Shown one piece after another: positions 23,101 to 35,892 of a DNA stretch of 64,000 nt. The position numbers were made by a program, and so were the translations under genes. The stretch comes from Acanthochlamys bracteata (taxonomy: Eukaryota > Streptophyta > Magnoliopsida > Pandanales > Velloziaceae). The notes beneath the pieces are model-generated. The model searched no databases and was not told where the DNA came from. It saw only the letters and a program-made list of their open reading frames with translations. Numbering within the stretch: the first letter of the stretch is position 1; each line of letters begins with the position of its first letter. Location of the stretch: positions 7,200,463 through 7,264,462 of the forward strand of contig CM034134.1 of the NCBI GenBank assembly GCA_019914995.1. The letters are read 5' to 3'.

Positions 23101-26100
23101 TCCTATAGATCTAGGTTTAACACTTTATTTCATAATTTTTTAAATGTTAAGGTTGCCATTTCTGCTAGGATCTTTGCATGACTAGCATTTTTGAAAAAAT
23201 GCTCTGAGCAAAGCATAGATAACTTTTTGCAGATTGGCCTTCCATATCCCTTATGGAATAGGAAAATGAAAGATAAATGCCCAAAAAATGATGTTCCTTT
23301 GTCTTCTATTTGAGTGTGCAAATAAGAAGTGCTAAAGTACATCTAACAACTTAGGTGGTTCTAGGACCTTCACGGTTCATACAGATTTATTTCTATGCTA
23401 GAGATTGAGCATAGGATGAGTTTCTTTCCAAACGTGAGGATAAATGAATTACTAATGGAAATCTGTAATTTCAGTTGGTCTTGACTTTTACGACCTAATT
23501 ATCGCTTATATTGACTCTTTCTTTTGAGGAAATATCTCCAAATTTTGGCAATACCATGTGATCTTTTTTGCTCTTACAGGTCTCTATTGAAGATTGTCAT
23601 GAGAGCAATTCATCTGAATTCTGAAGTATTTTGATTATAGACTCCTGAATCTTCTTCTGTACCAGTTGACTGGACAGCAGGTAAACTAATAATATGCAAT
23701 ATTCTGATATTGAGTTGAGCTGTTTATCTTATTTTCTTAACAAAAGTGGATGAAGAAACCAAAGGGAGCTTGATATTCTTGCTACAAACTTTGCAAAAAG
23801 TTTCATCATTTGAACACTATCAGCAACTTTAGGCACGAGACAGTGTTCTCATGGTTCGAAGATGATTGGGAAAATGTGTATGTCTAGCGTCATATATATT
23901 TATTCATCTATCAGGAGTTTTAGGATACAGAAATCTAATATTTTTATTGCACCATATATTTCTCATAATGGCTAACCAAAATTTTCCTAAGGAAACTTAG
24001 CATAGAAGGAAGGCCCTTAGGCGACTCAGCATTTGTAGTCATGATTCATATGTAATATACTGTAAGCAGCTAGTGACTGCACTGCCTTGTTCCCTGCACC
24101 TTTTAGCTTTTCGTGTTTCATTGTTCCCTTATCTGTTTATCTTTTCCTGTTTCATATGTTCTTCACTTCTTATCCACTCTAACTATTGTGAGAAAGCCAT
24201 TTCTATGCTGTGAGGAAGTCCTTGTTCTCTTGCCTTTCAGGTCAATGATCTTCACATGCACTTTGTAATGATCACAGAGTCTTTGGTCTAAATATCAGAT
24301 GACTTGTAAGTATATTTATTTCGATATATGATAAAGAAAGTCAAGCATCTATTCAATTGTGACAACTTGATAAACTTGTTCCATAAACTCATGTCTAGTA
24401 GCTGTAAGCAGCCCTAGTTCTTTTGGTGAACTGAACCTTTGTTGAGAAGAATCAAATAATATTGTTTCATGAAAACTTTGACACATCTTGAGTAATTATG
24501 GAATTCAAATCAGCTTGCTTCTTCCGCAGTTGTTTGAATAGTTTGATAGAAATGTAGACATCAACTGTGTACCACCCAAACCAATTGGGTCTATATTCTA
24601 GGAAGTTTTAGATTTAAACTTCTAATACTAACCAGGAAATTCTGCATGGAGTTAAAGAAATTACCTTTCTTTAACTAGAGGAAGTTAGGCTTATGGTTTC
24701 AGAGATATTGTTTCATCTTTTTGGCCTTGATATGTAGCAACAGCATTATGATTGGATTGGAAAGAGCAATTCAAATTAGCAAAACTTGTCCATAGTTTAA
24801 CTTGTCTATATATTCTCCCATTGGGTTTGCTTTTTCTTATGGACGTGATGTGGTGTGCATTGACCTGTGTTGTCATAAAATTTTGACTATGAGGAGAGCT
24901 GTAAATCCTTAGTAGCTTTTAGGGAATAGGCGCTTTGTTTGATCATTGTGGATATAATACTTGACTGTTTGTTTCCTTTCTTTTCCTTCTGTAGGATGAT
25001 GTGACAGAAAATGGTTTCGACATTATGTTTTTGGCTGTATTTGGTGCTTCACTAGCACCAAGTCATGAAGAATCATTTTTGTACTGCATTGTGATAATGT
25101 CATAGTAGCTTCTTTATTTTGTGTTTGATATAAACCAGCACTGCAGGTTTCAAATCACCACCTCTCCTTTAGAGAGTAAATACCCTACCTATAAGTGCTT
25201 GGTGATATAGCTATTCGTTTCTATTTCCTTGCAGCAAAGTGATACAACAACAACAAATTAAGCCTTTATCCCACTTGAGTGATAATGTCTAAAATTTCAT
25301 GTCTCATTTAGGATTGCCAGATAGGTTGCACTTTGTTCTGCACCAGTATATTTGCTTAGTTTTGAACTTCTGCTTGTGCATATGTTATCCAACACGTGCG
25401 CATGATTGTGCATCTTCATGTACGTAAAATAACTTTGCAGTCGTAGCTTTAGTTAATTGAAACCTCTACCTAAGTAATCTTAAATAGAGAAGGCTTCTCT
25501 TCGTCTTTTGTTCTGGTAAATTCATTTGAAATTGATAATTCATTTCTTGGTAACTCTGGATAAGTTAAAGATAGAACCCGCATTTCAAAAATACCTTCTG
25601 TTTCTTGTTTCTTGATTGTGACATCTTGTAGCAAATATAGTTGTTGATAGGTTGCGCATTAAAAGAAGCCTCTAGCATTTTCAAGTTTTGCAATATTTAT
25701 TATGTTCGTTTTCCAGGCAAAATATATCACTGTGGCTGAGGAAAAGTAATAATCTCTCAAAAAATCTAGATCCAGAAGTGTCTCTAAACTATTGAAAAAG
25801 ATGCAAAGAAGCAACGACTGAGGGTATGTTTGTATGCACCATAGTTTCCTTATTTGGAAGATGAGTAGTAGCGATTCCATAACTACTGATAAATCAGGAG
25901 GTAAACCATCAGGGACACTCCCTTGGCACCTGGCATATGCTTCCAATTATAGTTGACGAGGAATCATATGGAACCAAAGTTATGAAGCAATCAGATCCAA
26001 AAAGAAAACTTTGAAAGCAGATGCATTATTTGAAGACATCAAAGGAAAGAGGCAAGATTTTCTTGGAAACCTAGACCATACTATTACCGCCGACAAGAGA

Positions 26101-27469
26101 ACATACAGAATGCAAGTTATTAAATCATTGTGATCAGAAAACCCTCTGAGTGCATGATTAATGTATACCAAAAGAGGAAAATGTTATAGGTTCATCTCTT
26201 CTGCGAACAAGGTGATAACCTACCATATGCACATGGTAAACTAGTAAGCTGTAAATGTCTCCATTCTGTTCTTCAGAAAATCAATTTATGCATTATTTTC
26301 AACTCCGAAGATTTTGTATTTCCTATATGGAATATGAATCTAGTTCATGTTTCTGCAGAATTTCAATATGCAAAGAATTATGTAGAACCAAATTTTCTCA
26401 GCTTTCCAGAATAATTGTTCATGTGTTAATACAAGCTCATGTGATGATTCATGAGCAGCTTTTCTCTTTGAAGGCTGGAAAGTTCTTATCTGGTAATACA
26501 AGAAATTTGTCAGAATCACATGGTTTTGAGAAATTTTGTATCTGTTCTTGGCCATTGAGATTCTTCAAGCCAGTGAAACCCATTAGTGTGTATAATTTCT
26601 GCACTCTTTGACAGTATCATCCAAAAACAATTAAATATCAAATAGTGCTGGATATATCAAATATTAGGTAAAAAGTTAGGGCTTGTTTACTTCACCTTAA
26701 AAAATTACTTTCAAATGATTCTATGTTTACTTTTATAAATTTATTTTTACAAATTTACTTTCTTATAACTTATTTTTTAAAACGCACTTCCATGCAAATA
26801 AAAATACGCTCTTACTAGCTGAAGATCTATTTGATTTTCTATAGGACATTGAACTTTAACGCCCAGAATGTTGCCTATTAAATCTGGCAAACAAAACATA
26901 GAAAAACAATTTCTTCATCTTGAAGTGCTATGCAATTATTTTAGTCATCACATGTTACTACCATGGTCCACAAAGTAGGTTCTCTTTCAGAACTATTTCT
27001 ATCAGAAAGTTGGAGCACCTACTATATGCTGGAACCCTGGAAAACTGTCAGATGATATAGCAATGTATGATGCACAACAAACAAAGAACACATCACAAGC
27101 AGCTTCTCAACTCAATCATAGACATTGACAACCTTTGAAAAGTTTTTTGAAATTTTATACAAAGATTCTTTCCATTAAGTAGACACAAGACAATAATCAA
27201 ACATGATACAGCATAAAAGATTTGGCTTCATTGTCTGATGAAAGGTCTTGATTTATGTCTTGGAAGATTACAGGCAATGCAGTTTCTTTTTTGTGAAACA
27301 ACTACTAGAACAGCTTATGAAAAGCACCATTTATGTGAACTCGCTTACAACAAATTTCGACAGAGCACCACCACGCTAGCAAAGCATTTAGCAGAGTATT
27401 ATCAATATATTATGCTTGCCAAACTCCACTCAGCAATAGCAACACTTTCGAAGAACACGATAAAAAGTA
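20177..27469. other. Long intergenic region, no supported gene
   Basis: About 7.3 kb with no frame above 120 codons and no recognisable domain. Two acceptor-preceded short frames, at 21966-22005 (after AACGCAG) and 23581-23625 (after CTTACAG), each end in a stop. They could be alternative 3' exons of the upstream gene, but the evidence is weak. At 25249-25320 the words CAACAACAACAAA and AAGCCTTTATCCCACTT resemble a decayed plant SINE-type repeat. At 26688-26815 a partial MITE begins GGGCTTGTTTACTTCACC. Confidence 0.4.
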
Positions 27470-30241
27470 TTATGGCGATGGTGGCCAATCAAGTCCAGCT
27501 ATGGCTTCATTATGACCCGCACTGTAGAATCTAACTTCTAGACCCTCAATGGAGTGCATGTCATCCCAAACTGCATCATCTTCATCAGTTTCCTCATATA
27601 TACCATCGTCCATGAGCTCCCATACGTACTCATCAGAAGAATAATCTGAACAATCTCTATCATCCCAGTAATTTTTGTCATAGCTGTCAACTACATCTGG
27701 ACCTAGCACCTTAAGACCAATATACTTCTCTTTTAAGAATTTCTCATCAAGATTCACCTTCCAGCAACCCCTCATGTCGAGAAATTCAAGGTTTTTGCAT
27801 CGAGAGAGAATCTCAAGAATTCCTTGATTGGTTAGGGGAAGGTAGCCCACCTCAAGGTGCCAAAGCTTAGGCATGGTGCAGGCAATGGCATACGCTTGAT
27901 CATCCTGGCACACCTCATCTTCCACCTCCCGTGGATGCATCGTGCGTCGAAGCTTGGTGAGTGATTTGCAGTTGTTTCCTATTGCCTCAAGAGCACGAGG
28001 ACCAATCTTTTTACAGTAGCTGATATCCAAGAATGTGAGGTTAGCCAATTTGCTTGCAACTTGTTCCACTATGGAATCACTTATTTCGCTCCTTGGTAGC
28101 TCTAGGGTCTTCAGGGAACCAGCACTGCAAGAATCAAGCAGCAAATATAGACATAGGAAAAGAAAAAAAAGAAACGCCCTTGAAGATATTTTCACAAAAT
28201 AAGACTGCAAGAACTTACTAAGGTACTCATAAGATTAATAAACTTGGTTTTCCCATCTCATTAGATGCAAAATTGCTGCAGCATAGATTCAAATCTTGCA
28301 TAAAACTCAAAAGGATTTAGATGAGCAACAAGTGAGGTTTTTTTTTTTCGACATACCAGTCTTTTATTTGACCAAATACGATATAGCACAAATAGAAAAC
28401 CTAAATTTCAGATGAGTCTAGCAATCTAAAGACTAAACAGTTTATGGCAACGAGAGACCTCCATCATAGCAGCTATTTGATTAGAAACATAGCGAATAAA
28501 CAGTATAAACCCTTCAGAAAAAAAAAAAGAGTAAACTGCAGTAAAATGCTCCATTTCAAAAAATGCATCCTTTTATCTTCTAATAGACTCCTCTAAACGA
28601 GAGAAAAGGCCTAAAGTATTTTTGTATTACACTACAACTAGGTTCCACCAGTTTTACAGCTCATATGAAACTGATACATCATCATTCTTTTATGAGTATA
28701 ACCTACAAATAGGCATTCAATAGAACTTTTACGAAAAAAGGAAAGATACTTTCACAATAAAAACTGTCCATCTATAAGAATCTCAGAGACAACATGTTGT
28801 CTAATAACCTGTATACATATACATCCCTCTCTCAATTCTCCACCACAAACAAATTTATAAATCAAAACAATTGCACAGATATTTGTAAAATTGAATTTTT
28901 TCAAGAATGTTAGGCATTTAATCAAGAGATTTTCAACTATGCTATCTAAGTGAAATGTTGTGTGGCTACTTTAATGGCATATGCATAGCATTTCATTCGT
29001 ATGTATGAAGTTTATAATTTCTGAATGCATAAAAAATCAAAGCTGAATGGCAACTCCAGCTTATCCAAAAAAACAAAAACAAAAAAAAAGGTTGATTCTT
29101 TAACATCAATATGTACATAGGATCTTGTATGGCTACTTTATAGGCATAAAATTATTGGGCTTAAGCATCATTTAATACATGATGCATTAGGTTTCTAATT
29201 TCTGAATGCACAAAGGGTAACTTTTACTTTTGTAGAGCATTTACACTTCACTACTTTATTGGCTATATGGAGAGCATTAATCTAAAGATGCAAAATTTTA
29301 AATGACCTGCCACAAAGGCTTACGTGTCTTCCTTCTGTTAATTGTTTAATACATAAAATAGTTGGAGCAAGATAACACGTCAATTACTTAAAAGTAAGTA
29401 GCATAACCTGCAGGCAAAAGTAGTGAAAACTTAATCAATTCCACCTATATCAAATTCATGCAACTGAACATATCAATTAATGATCACCAGTAAGGCTGCT
29501 ATCAATAGCAACATACCTCCATGCGTAAAAAGGTTTGCCGTATAAGCTAAGCAATAAAAGGAAGAGACAATAAAGTGATTCCCTTTGAGCTTGTCATAAC
29601 TAAATTACCTACATTACTATCTCTGGCTCATAAAACAACAAGAAATTAGAGGAAAACAGAACGAACAAAAGCAATTAAACAACAAAGAAATAATAGCATC
29701 TGAAACATGAAAAGGCACATGCATAACATTAACCATATCACATTTATGACTACTTGCATAAACTGAGACCAGTGAGTACCAAATCTAAGAGCAGCTAAAC
29801 ATAAAAACTGCTGTAATTTATATTAAACTAACCCTACTAAGACCGTACACAAACAGAACTAGCAAGTTCATAAAGAAACAACAGTACTATGAATGATGTT
29901 AGATTATGAGTTAGGGCTTACTGATCAGCAATGAAGGAAAAGATATTATCATTGGGGAGACCAGAGACGCTAAGCTTCCGTAAAGAGCCATAGCTTCGGG
30001 CAACTAGGAAACGGAGCATGCGTTCTAAGTGCTCAGGTTTCGAGCACCGCTGGCTCCACTCATCAATGTCAACCTCCTGCCAGCAGTAAGGTCCATCCAC
30101 CACCTGCCGCCACATCTTACAAACCCATGGAACCACCATTAGCTTCTCTTGCAGTGAGAGGTTGCGAAAGATAAGCCCCAATGCATCCGGTAAAAGCTCG
30201 TCCCACGCCCGTTCCACAATGACACATTTAGACTCATTCAT
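27470..30241 (-). CDS. FBW2: F-box/LRR protein, FBW2-like
   Basis: Two coding exons, 30241-29922 and 28124-27470, join phase-consistently across a CA/GTAAGC donor and a TTGCAG acceptor to give 324 aa (Arabidopsis FBW2 is close to this length). The N-terminus carries the F-box (WDELLPDALGLIF, then VCKMWRQVV and GPYCWQEVDI), which binds the SKP1 adaptor of SCF ubiquitin ligases. The middle has leucine-rich repeats (LTFLDISYCKKIGPRALEAI, LEFLDMRGCW). The C-terminus is strongly acidic and ends WPPSP, as in FBW2. In Arabidopsis, FBW2 promotes degradation of ARGONAUTE1 (established). The same role here is inference. The 1.8-kb intron is AT-rich and holds nothing else that I can see. No disabling mutation is visible. 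The start at 30241 is the first ATG of the frame; the conserved part begins at AWDELLPD. Confidence 0.92.
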
Positions 30242-31400
30242 ATCTGCTCTCCAACAACTACACTTCTACAACGTTATCTCCAACAGTGCAGGGATCTGGT
30301 TACAAGAAAGAATTTCATCAAACATGCAAGGACTACAAGTTACAGCTAATAAGTATAGATGCAATCAAAGAATGGAGAATGAGTTTACTAGCAAATATCA
30401 ACTAAACCAAGTTGCTCTTTTGGTGAAATGTCTAAATATGGAAAGAGATTTCAGAAAATGGGGCATCAATAAAGTTAGAAATAGAGAAGAAACAGACGGT
30501 GCCTAACTTCATTGATTAAATTCTGACATACAAACATGAAAAGTGAGCCTTAAAGCTCTGAAGAAAACAACTAAATTTGTAAGAACAAATATGTTTCTTC
30601 AATTGAGCAGCACTATATACAGAATAGCTGAAGATTAGACAAAACTACTAAATATTCCTTTTGAACAAAATTCCAACTTTCTCAACCATCCACTACTCCA
30701 ATTCTTGAAGAATGTCTACAATCTATCTCCAACCCATAGGTAACAACCACAAAAAAAAAAAAAAAAAAAACAAAAAAGAGAGAGAGAAAAGAAAGATAAG
30801 ATCATTTCACTTATATACCCATTTTCTGTTTATCAAGATTGTCAAAAAAGATGATGAAAATAAGCATGGAAACCTGGAAGTGGATCTGGATCAAGATTAA
30901 ACCCACTAAAACTTCGAAGAAAGAAATCTTTCGAACATTCTTTTCTTTCTTGAAACCAAAAGAAAGAAAGACATTTATGAACTATGAACTAGAACAAGAA
31001 AAGAAGAAGAACATAGTCTAGAGGGGAAGAGAGAAGGATAGACGAGTAGTAGAAGAAGCTAACAAACCCCATTATGAAATTACAATACAAATACACAAAA
31101 AGAAAAGGAATACACAGCTAAAACTTGATTAAAATAACATACGATATCATTAGCAAAAAGAGAATAGATTAAGAAGATCAGATCTTTTACTTTTCTTCAA
31201 AGACTGATTCTTACTGAATCATTATTCTATCATCTTCTTCTAAACAAAACTTTTTTGCCTTCTGTTTTTTGAAGCTTCAGCTAGTTTTCTGTTTTCTTGT
31301 AAGAATAAATAGATTGGTAAGCATCGTGTGTATCTATGAACAATTAACACCCTATGTATTTCCACCTTGCAATAAATTCATTCTAACATTTTCATCCTCT
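30242..31400 (-). promoter_or_regulatory. 5' leader and promoter region of the FBW2-like gene
   Basis: No further coding exon is visible. A homopolymer A run lies at 30751-30770, followed by GA-rich sequence. The region around 31180-31330 is CT/TC-rich on the minus strand, as is common for plant leaders. Plus-strand frames here are Lys-rich and low in complexity. Confidence 0.4.
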
Positions 31401-32514
31401 TTTGTGGGTTAAATTGAGAGTTAAGGGAATTAACATCTTAACTCTGCTGAAATTTTGAAATGAGGTAAATTTTAAAATCATTAGGTGGAATGAAAAATAG
31501 TGATCTTTTTATATTGTATTTAACTACTGTAACTTCTTATCTCAGATTCATTTATTTGATTTATATTTACTAACACCGTTGAGGGCGACAATTTAATCGT
31601 CCAAAATTTTAATTTTTTCATCAAAATTAAAATATAAAAACAAATATATTTTATTTTATATAAAAAATTAAAAATTCTAGTTTCATATATAAAATTCTAA
31701 AGACATGTTTTGAAAATTTTAATAAATTTATTTGTAATTTTAAAAAATTATGCATAAATTTTAAAATAATTTTAAATTTAAAAATACAGATAAAATATAA
31801 ATTATAAAAATATTAATATACATAATTTTATATTTTAAAAAATTATTAAATTATAAATTAAAAACTTTTCTTAAAAATTTTTTTTAGTAATTACTTTCAA
31901 ATATTCCTCAGTTTAACTTTTTATATTTACATATATTTTATTTTTAAAACTTAAAATAATTAAATTTTATTTTCACTGTACTTTGTAAGTAAACTTTGCT
32001 TCGTTAGAACACAACCTAAAATCGAAACTCGGGTAACTCGCAAGTTAAAACAAACCGGTTCAATTCAGAATTACCTTTTATAATTATAAAACTTCTGGTA
32101 CATGTGTGCGGGACCCGGCCCTTCGACAGCTTCACAGTACTGGAGCATGCCATGTGGATATCACGTGGACTACACGTGACTAAACTGTGAAAATTTGTGT
32201 ATGAAAGCCAAGCGGTTCGTTCGTTGGGTTACAGTAAAATCAGTCTCCAAAAAGATAAATTTTGGAGAAGTAACTAAAGAAGTGAGTAAATTTTTATTTG
32301 ATTTATATTTTAAGGTAAGTATGTAATTAAATTTTTATATTAATTGAAAATAAATTTAAAAATAATTTTTTATAAAAAATAAACTTAGAGAGAAGTGATA
32401 TATTTTTTTAGTCTTATACTAACCAACAATTTGAGTAAATATGAACCAGCAAGATTTTTGGTTAAAAATAAGTTAACATCCCATAACTTCTTTTGAATCA
32501 ATTCACTTGATTCG
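31401..32514. other. AT-rich intergenic DNA
   Basis: No gene-like frame. The only notable island is the GC-richer segment 32090-32230 with paired G-boxes, listed separately. Confidence 0.45.
32162..32178. promoter_or_regulatory. Paired G-boxes (CACGTG)
   Basis: Two palindromic CACGTG cores occur at 32162-32167 and 32173-32178, eleven bases apart, roughly one helical turn. They sit in a GC-richer island inside AT-rich DNA. G-boxes are bound by plant bZIP and bHLH factors. The target gene is unclear; the FBW2-like start is 1.9 kb away. Confidence 0.4.
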
Positions 32515-32766
32515 GGTGTTGTTTGAATTACTTATAAAATAAAATTTTTTTAAAATAGAAGATATTTTTATTTTTTAAAAAAAATAAGTTTTATTTTATT
32601 TTTAAAAAATAATAAAAATATACAATAAAAAGATCTCATTATATAAAATTTTTTTACACTTTCTAAATTTTTAAATAAATTTTTTAAATTCTTATAAAAT
32701 ATGTATTGAAAAATATGAAATAAAAAATTAAAAAATTTTGTTGGAAAAAAATAAAAACAAACGCAG
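32515..32766. mobile_element. AT-rich MITE copy
   Basis: It carries the shared core (AATAAAAATATACAATAAAA, TCATTATATAAAATTTTTTT, AAAAATATGAAATAAAAA). The ends are GGTGTTGTTTGAATTA and AACAAACGCAGA. Confidence 0.5.
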
Positions 32767-33155
32767 AGTCAAGGAAGTAATTTCGTTGAAAATCACTTCA
32801 AACAATTCTATCAACAAAGGTTTGTACCAAACAACCGAATTATTTTCAGCAACATTACTATCTTACCATAGTGCAGATTTGTTAACATTATGAGTTTTTT
32901 TAAATTAATTTTTAAAAATTTAAATTTAAAATAAAATTTGTATTATATTTATTTATTTTTAAATTGAATTTGTAAACAAATTTTCATTTAATTTTTTAAA
33001 TAATTAAAAATAAATATTTAAATAGATAAAAGTGAGTTTAAATTTTAAATAGAACCACTAGCAGACGTCACGAAGAGAGCAACTATTCAATTACTGAACA
33101 TGAACTGAAGTTTGTACACTTCGCTAATAATTTCACCGAGGACACTGGCAGGTTT

Positions 33156-33600
33156 TAGGGCGCTGTTTGGGAGGGGTACTTTTAAAAATAGAAAATATTT
33201 ATTTCTTTTAAGAAATAGATTTTTTATATTTTATTTAAAAACAATAAAAATATATAATAAAAAATTTTATTACGTTTTTTAAATAAACTTTTTAAATATT
33301 TATAATAAATGTATTTTAAAATCTAAAATTAAAAATTAAAAAATTATTTTTTAGATAAATAATGTCCAACGTTCGTTAAATAAGAGTTTGAAATTATTTT
33401 TTAAAAAATATTTTTTAATAAAAAAGTATTTTTTATTTTAGTAAATAATTTTTATTTTTTTATTTTAAAATAATAAATATAATTCATAATTGAATATTAT
33501 AATTAAATGTTTTTTAAATAATTTTATAATATTATAAAAAATAAAAAATAAAAAAGAAGTTTTTAGAAGCGCATTAAAACTTTCAAATGAACAAACGCAT
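33156..33600. mobile_element. Two abutting AT-rich MITE copies
   Basis: The first begins TAGGGCGCTGTTTGGGA and ends near GTCCAACGTTCG at 33361-33372. The second starts there and ends AACAAACGCA near 33599. Both have the family's A/T core. The shared boundary is approximate. Confidence 0.45.
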
Positions 33601-33730
33601 ATGTTAGTTTAGTGTCCTGTCAAGAGTGAGCTGGAGAAATTAATTTCATGTGAATCCTGAAGAAGTGTGCCGCGGATCACTGGCGCTTGATTTCATTTAC
33701 GATCGCATTTGATCAGATGAAAACGTAACT

Positions 33731-34029
33731 TTTATAGACGTGTTTAAAATACTCTTAATTAAGTTTTATAAAAATAAAAATAAAAAATAAAATTTTTTTA
33801 AATAAAGTAAAATTAAAGTTCAGTATTTATATTTTAATAAATTTTAAAAATATATTTAAAATTTAAAAATGTAATTATATTTAAAAATATACAAATAAAA
33901 AAATTAAAATTAAAATTCTGTGAAAGTAAAAATTTAAATTTTTTATATAATTAAAATATATAAACTGTCCGAAATTTAAAATCTGATAAAAAAAATAAAA
34001 TTACGGCGATTAAAACACGTCCTATAAAA
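33731..34029. mobile_element. MITE with ACGTGTTT terminal inverted repeats
   Basis: The left end TTTTATAGACGTGTTTAAAA and the right end TTAAAACACGTCCTATAAAA are inverted repeats that differ by one indel and a substitution, around a 260-bp A/T interior. A TA-type duplication is possible because both ends abut TATA, but it cannot be fixed. Confidence 0.55.
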
Positions 34030-34225
34030 ATAAAATTTAATAAAAAATAAATTTTTAATTGATAGTTAAAATATAAGAAACAAAATTTAAATAAAATTTT
34101 AGTAAAAATAATTTTTATTAAAATTAAATAATAAATTTAAAATAACACTGTAGTGTTTCCAGTGCTTTCAAGCCATAAAATTTGAAGGGAAGACTACCCC
34201 ATTGGAGCAAATTCAGACAAGCTTG

Positions 34226-34478
34226 GGGCGTGTTCACCTACAATTTGAATTCACTTTTTTCTATCAAAATTTCGCTTGCAATTTACTTTCAAAACAAAAT
34301 AAATACAAAAACTAAACTTAATTTTCTCACAAAAACCTTTAACTTCTAAAATTCAAATTCTATAAACAAAAAATTCACTTCCAAACTCACTTTCATAACA
34401 ACTAAATGATTTAAACTTTACTTTTTAAAAAACTCATTTTCAAAAACTCAAATACAGAGCCTAAGTAAACACACCCTT
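34226..34478. mobile_element. MITE of a second family (GTGTTCACTT/GTTTACTT ends)
   Basis: It starts GGGGCGTGTTCACCTA and ends TAAGTAAACACACCC, imperfect inverted repeats. The interior is rich in AACTCACTTT-type words. Partial relatives occur at 26688 and around 44560 and 46840. Confidence 0.45.
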
Positions 34479-35407
34479 CGGTTCTTTAATGGAAACTAAC
34501 ATATCCGGTATTCAAAAGTTTCGAAAACCATTCTGAGCGATCAGCTATTAAATACGAATCACATTCACCATTTTACGTTACAAATAAATGGTATCAAAAA
34601 CAGATTGAAAACAAAGCAATACAGCAGGTAAATAATAAAACCATCAGGGTCGTATTCAAGTATTAATATATACGCTAACCCTATCTATCATTTTCAGCAA
34701 TAACTATCACTGGCCAAAAAGGGAGTAAATATGATCACCAAACACAATTCAAAGTAAATGCAAAAAGACAAACAGATACCGGCCACCAGCACCTTGTGTG
34801 GTTGAGCACCTGAAGAAAGCAAAGCCTGCAGGTAAGACACTGAGTCCATATTAATTTGTTCCCTCAAACATCAAAGTCACTAATCAGACAGACAACACGC
34901 TATTTCAGTGACTCATGCGCATGACCTCATGTTCACAGCAAAAGGACTCTGATGCAAACACGAGCCTCGTCTGCAAATATTGTCCTTCACTAAGTGCACC
35001 CCAACAGCCTTACTTTCAATCAGTATTCACTGCCAACTGGACCGTTATACGAAGCCAGGATGACCAAGATCACAGTTTTAAAGCTCTTGGGAGCATAAAA
35101 ATGTTCAACACACATAAAAGACCAGATATAGAGTGAAGATATAAGCATCCCACATCAACTACCCTGTAGACGACAAACATGGTAATGGAATACCAGCTCC
35201 TCTGCCATCATGTGCTCTACAACACCCTATGCAAAACACTGCTCCAACAATCCCAAAACTCGTGGAACAGGGATCAACGGCTGCAGTTTGCATTTATTCC
35301 CTGTAAAATAGGAAGGCCAATGAAATGTACATCATCAAAAACAGTAAATACACTAGCAAACACAAGCAACAGTAGCAAATGCAATCTTACTTTATAAAAC
35401 ATAGAAG

Positions 35408-35860
35408 TTACTTGTACATCGATGAGCATTTAAAGAGGAGATTCACCAATTTGAATATCTGTTGGGCAATCAAAATCAGCCAGAATAAAAGCAAAAAGAC
35501 CTTACAGAAGCTCTTCAAAACTTTCACCAACTAGTTCCTTATATCGAAGAACATTGCCAAAGATAACTATTACTTATATGCCACTATTTTTTAAGACATT
35601 TGGACTACCATCCTTTTTTGGTTGAAAAGGCTCTCATTCGTCAAAGTGGATGGTGGAAATACAAACAGAACAATCCATATGAATCATTTCATCAGGAGCT
35701 GGGGTTCCCTAGGTATTAGAATGTTTCATAAAACAATAGTATGAAAGAGAAGTAATTGCTAGTCTTCCTAAGTTCGTGTCTTGAAATCATCACATACGGT
35801 AGTAGTAACAATTCCCATAAGGGTCCAGCTACTTGTAAATGCTCATCAATGTACAAGTAA
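35408..35860. repeat. 25-bp inverted repeat pair, about 450 bp apart
   Basis: 35408-35432 (TTACTTGTACATCGATGAGC...) and 35836-35860 are reverse complements with one mismatch. They could be termini of a small element, but no flanking duplication is visible. Confidence 0.7.
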
Positions 35861-35892
35861 TAAAATCCTCTTTCTGGAAAGAGGATTTTATT
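35859..35892. repeat. Perfect 34-bp palindrome (16-bp arms)
   Basis: The arm AATAAAATCCTCTTTC at 35859-35874 is followed by TG and then its exact reverse complement at 35877-35892. It overlaps the end of the 25-bp inverted repeat. Confidence 0.9.

Noticed and set aside
26255..26611. 118-codon plus-strand frame
   Set aside because: Cys/Phe-rich translation without any motif; the opposite strand is also open.
27238..27534. Plus-strand frame overlapping the end of the FBW2-like gene
   Set aside because: Antisense to a well-supported exon, with no domain.
30751..30770. Poly-A run as the tail of a processed retrogene
   Set aside because: No upstream retrogene or flanking duplication; it lies in the 5' region of the FBW2-like gene.
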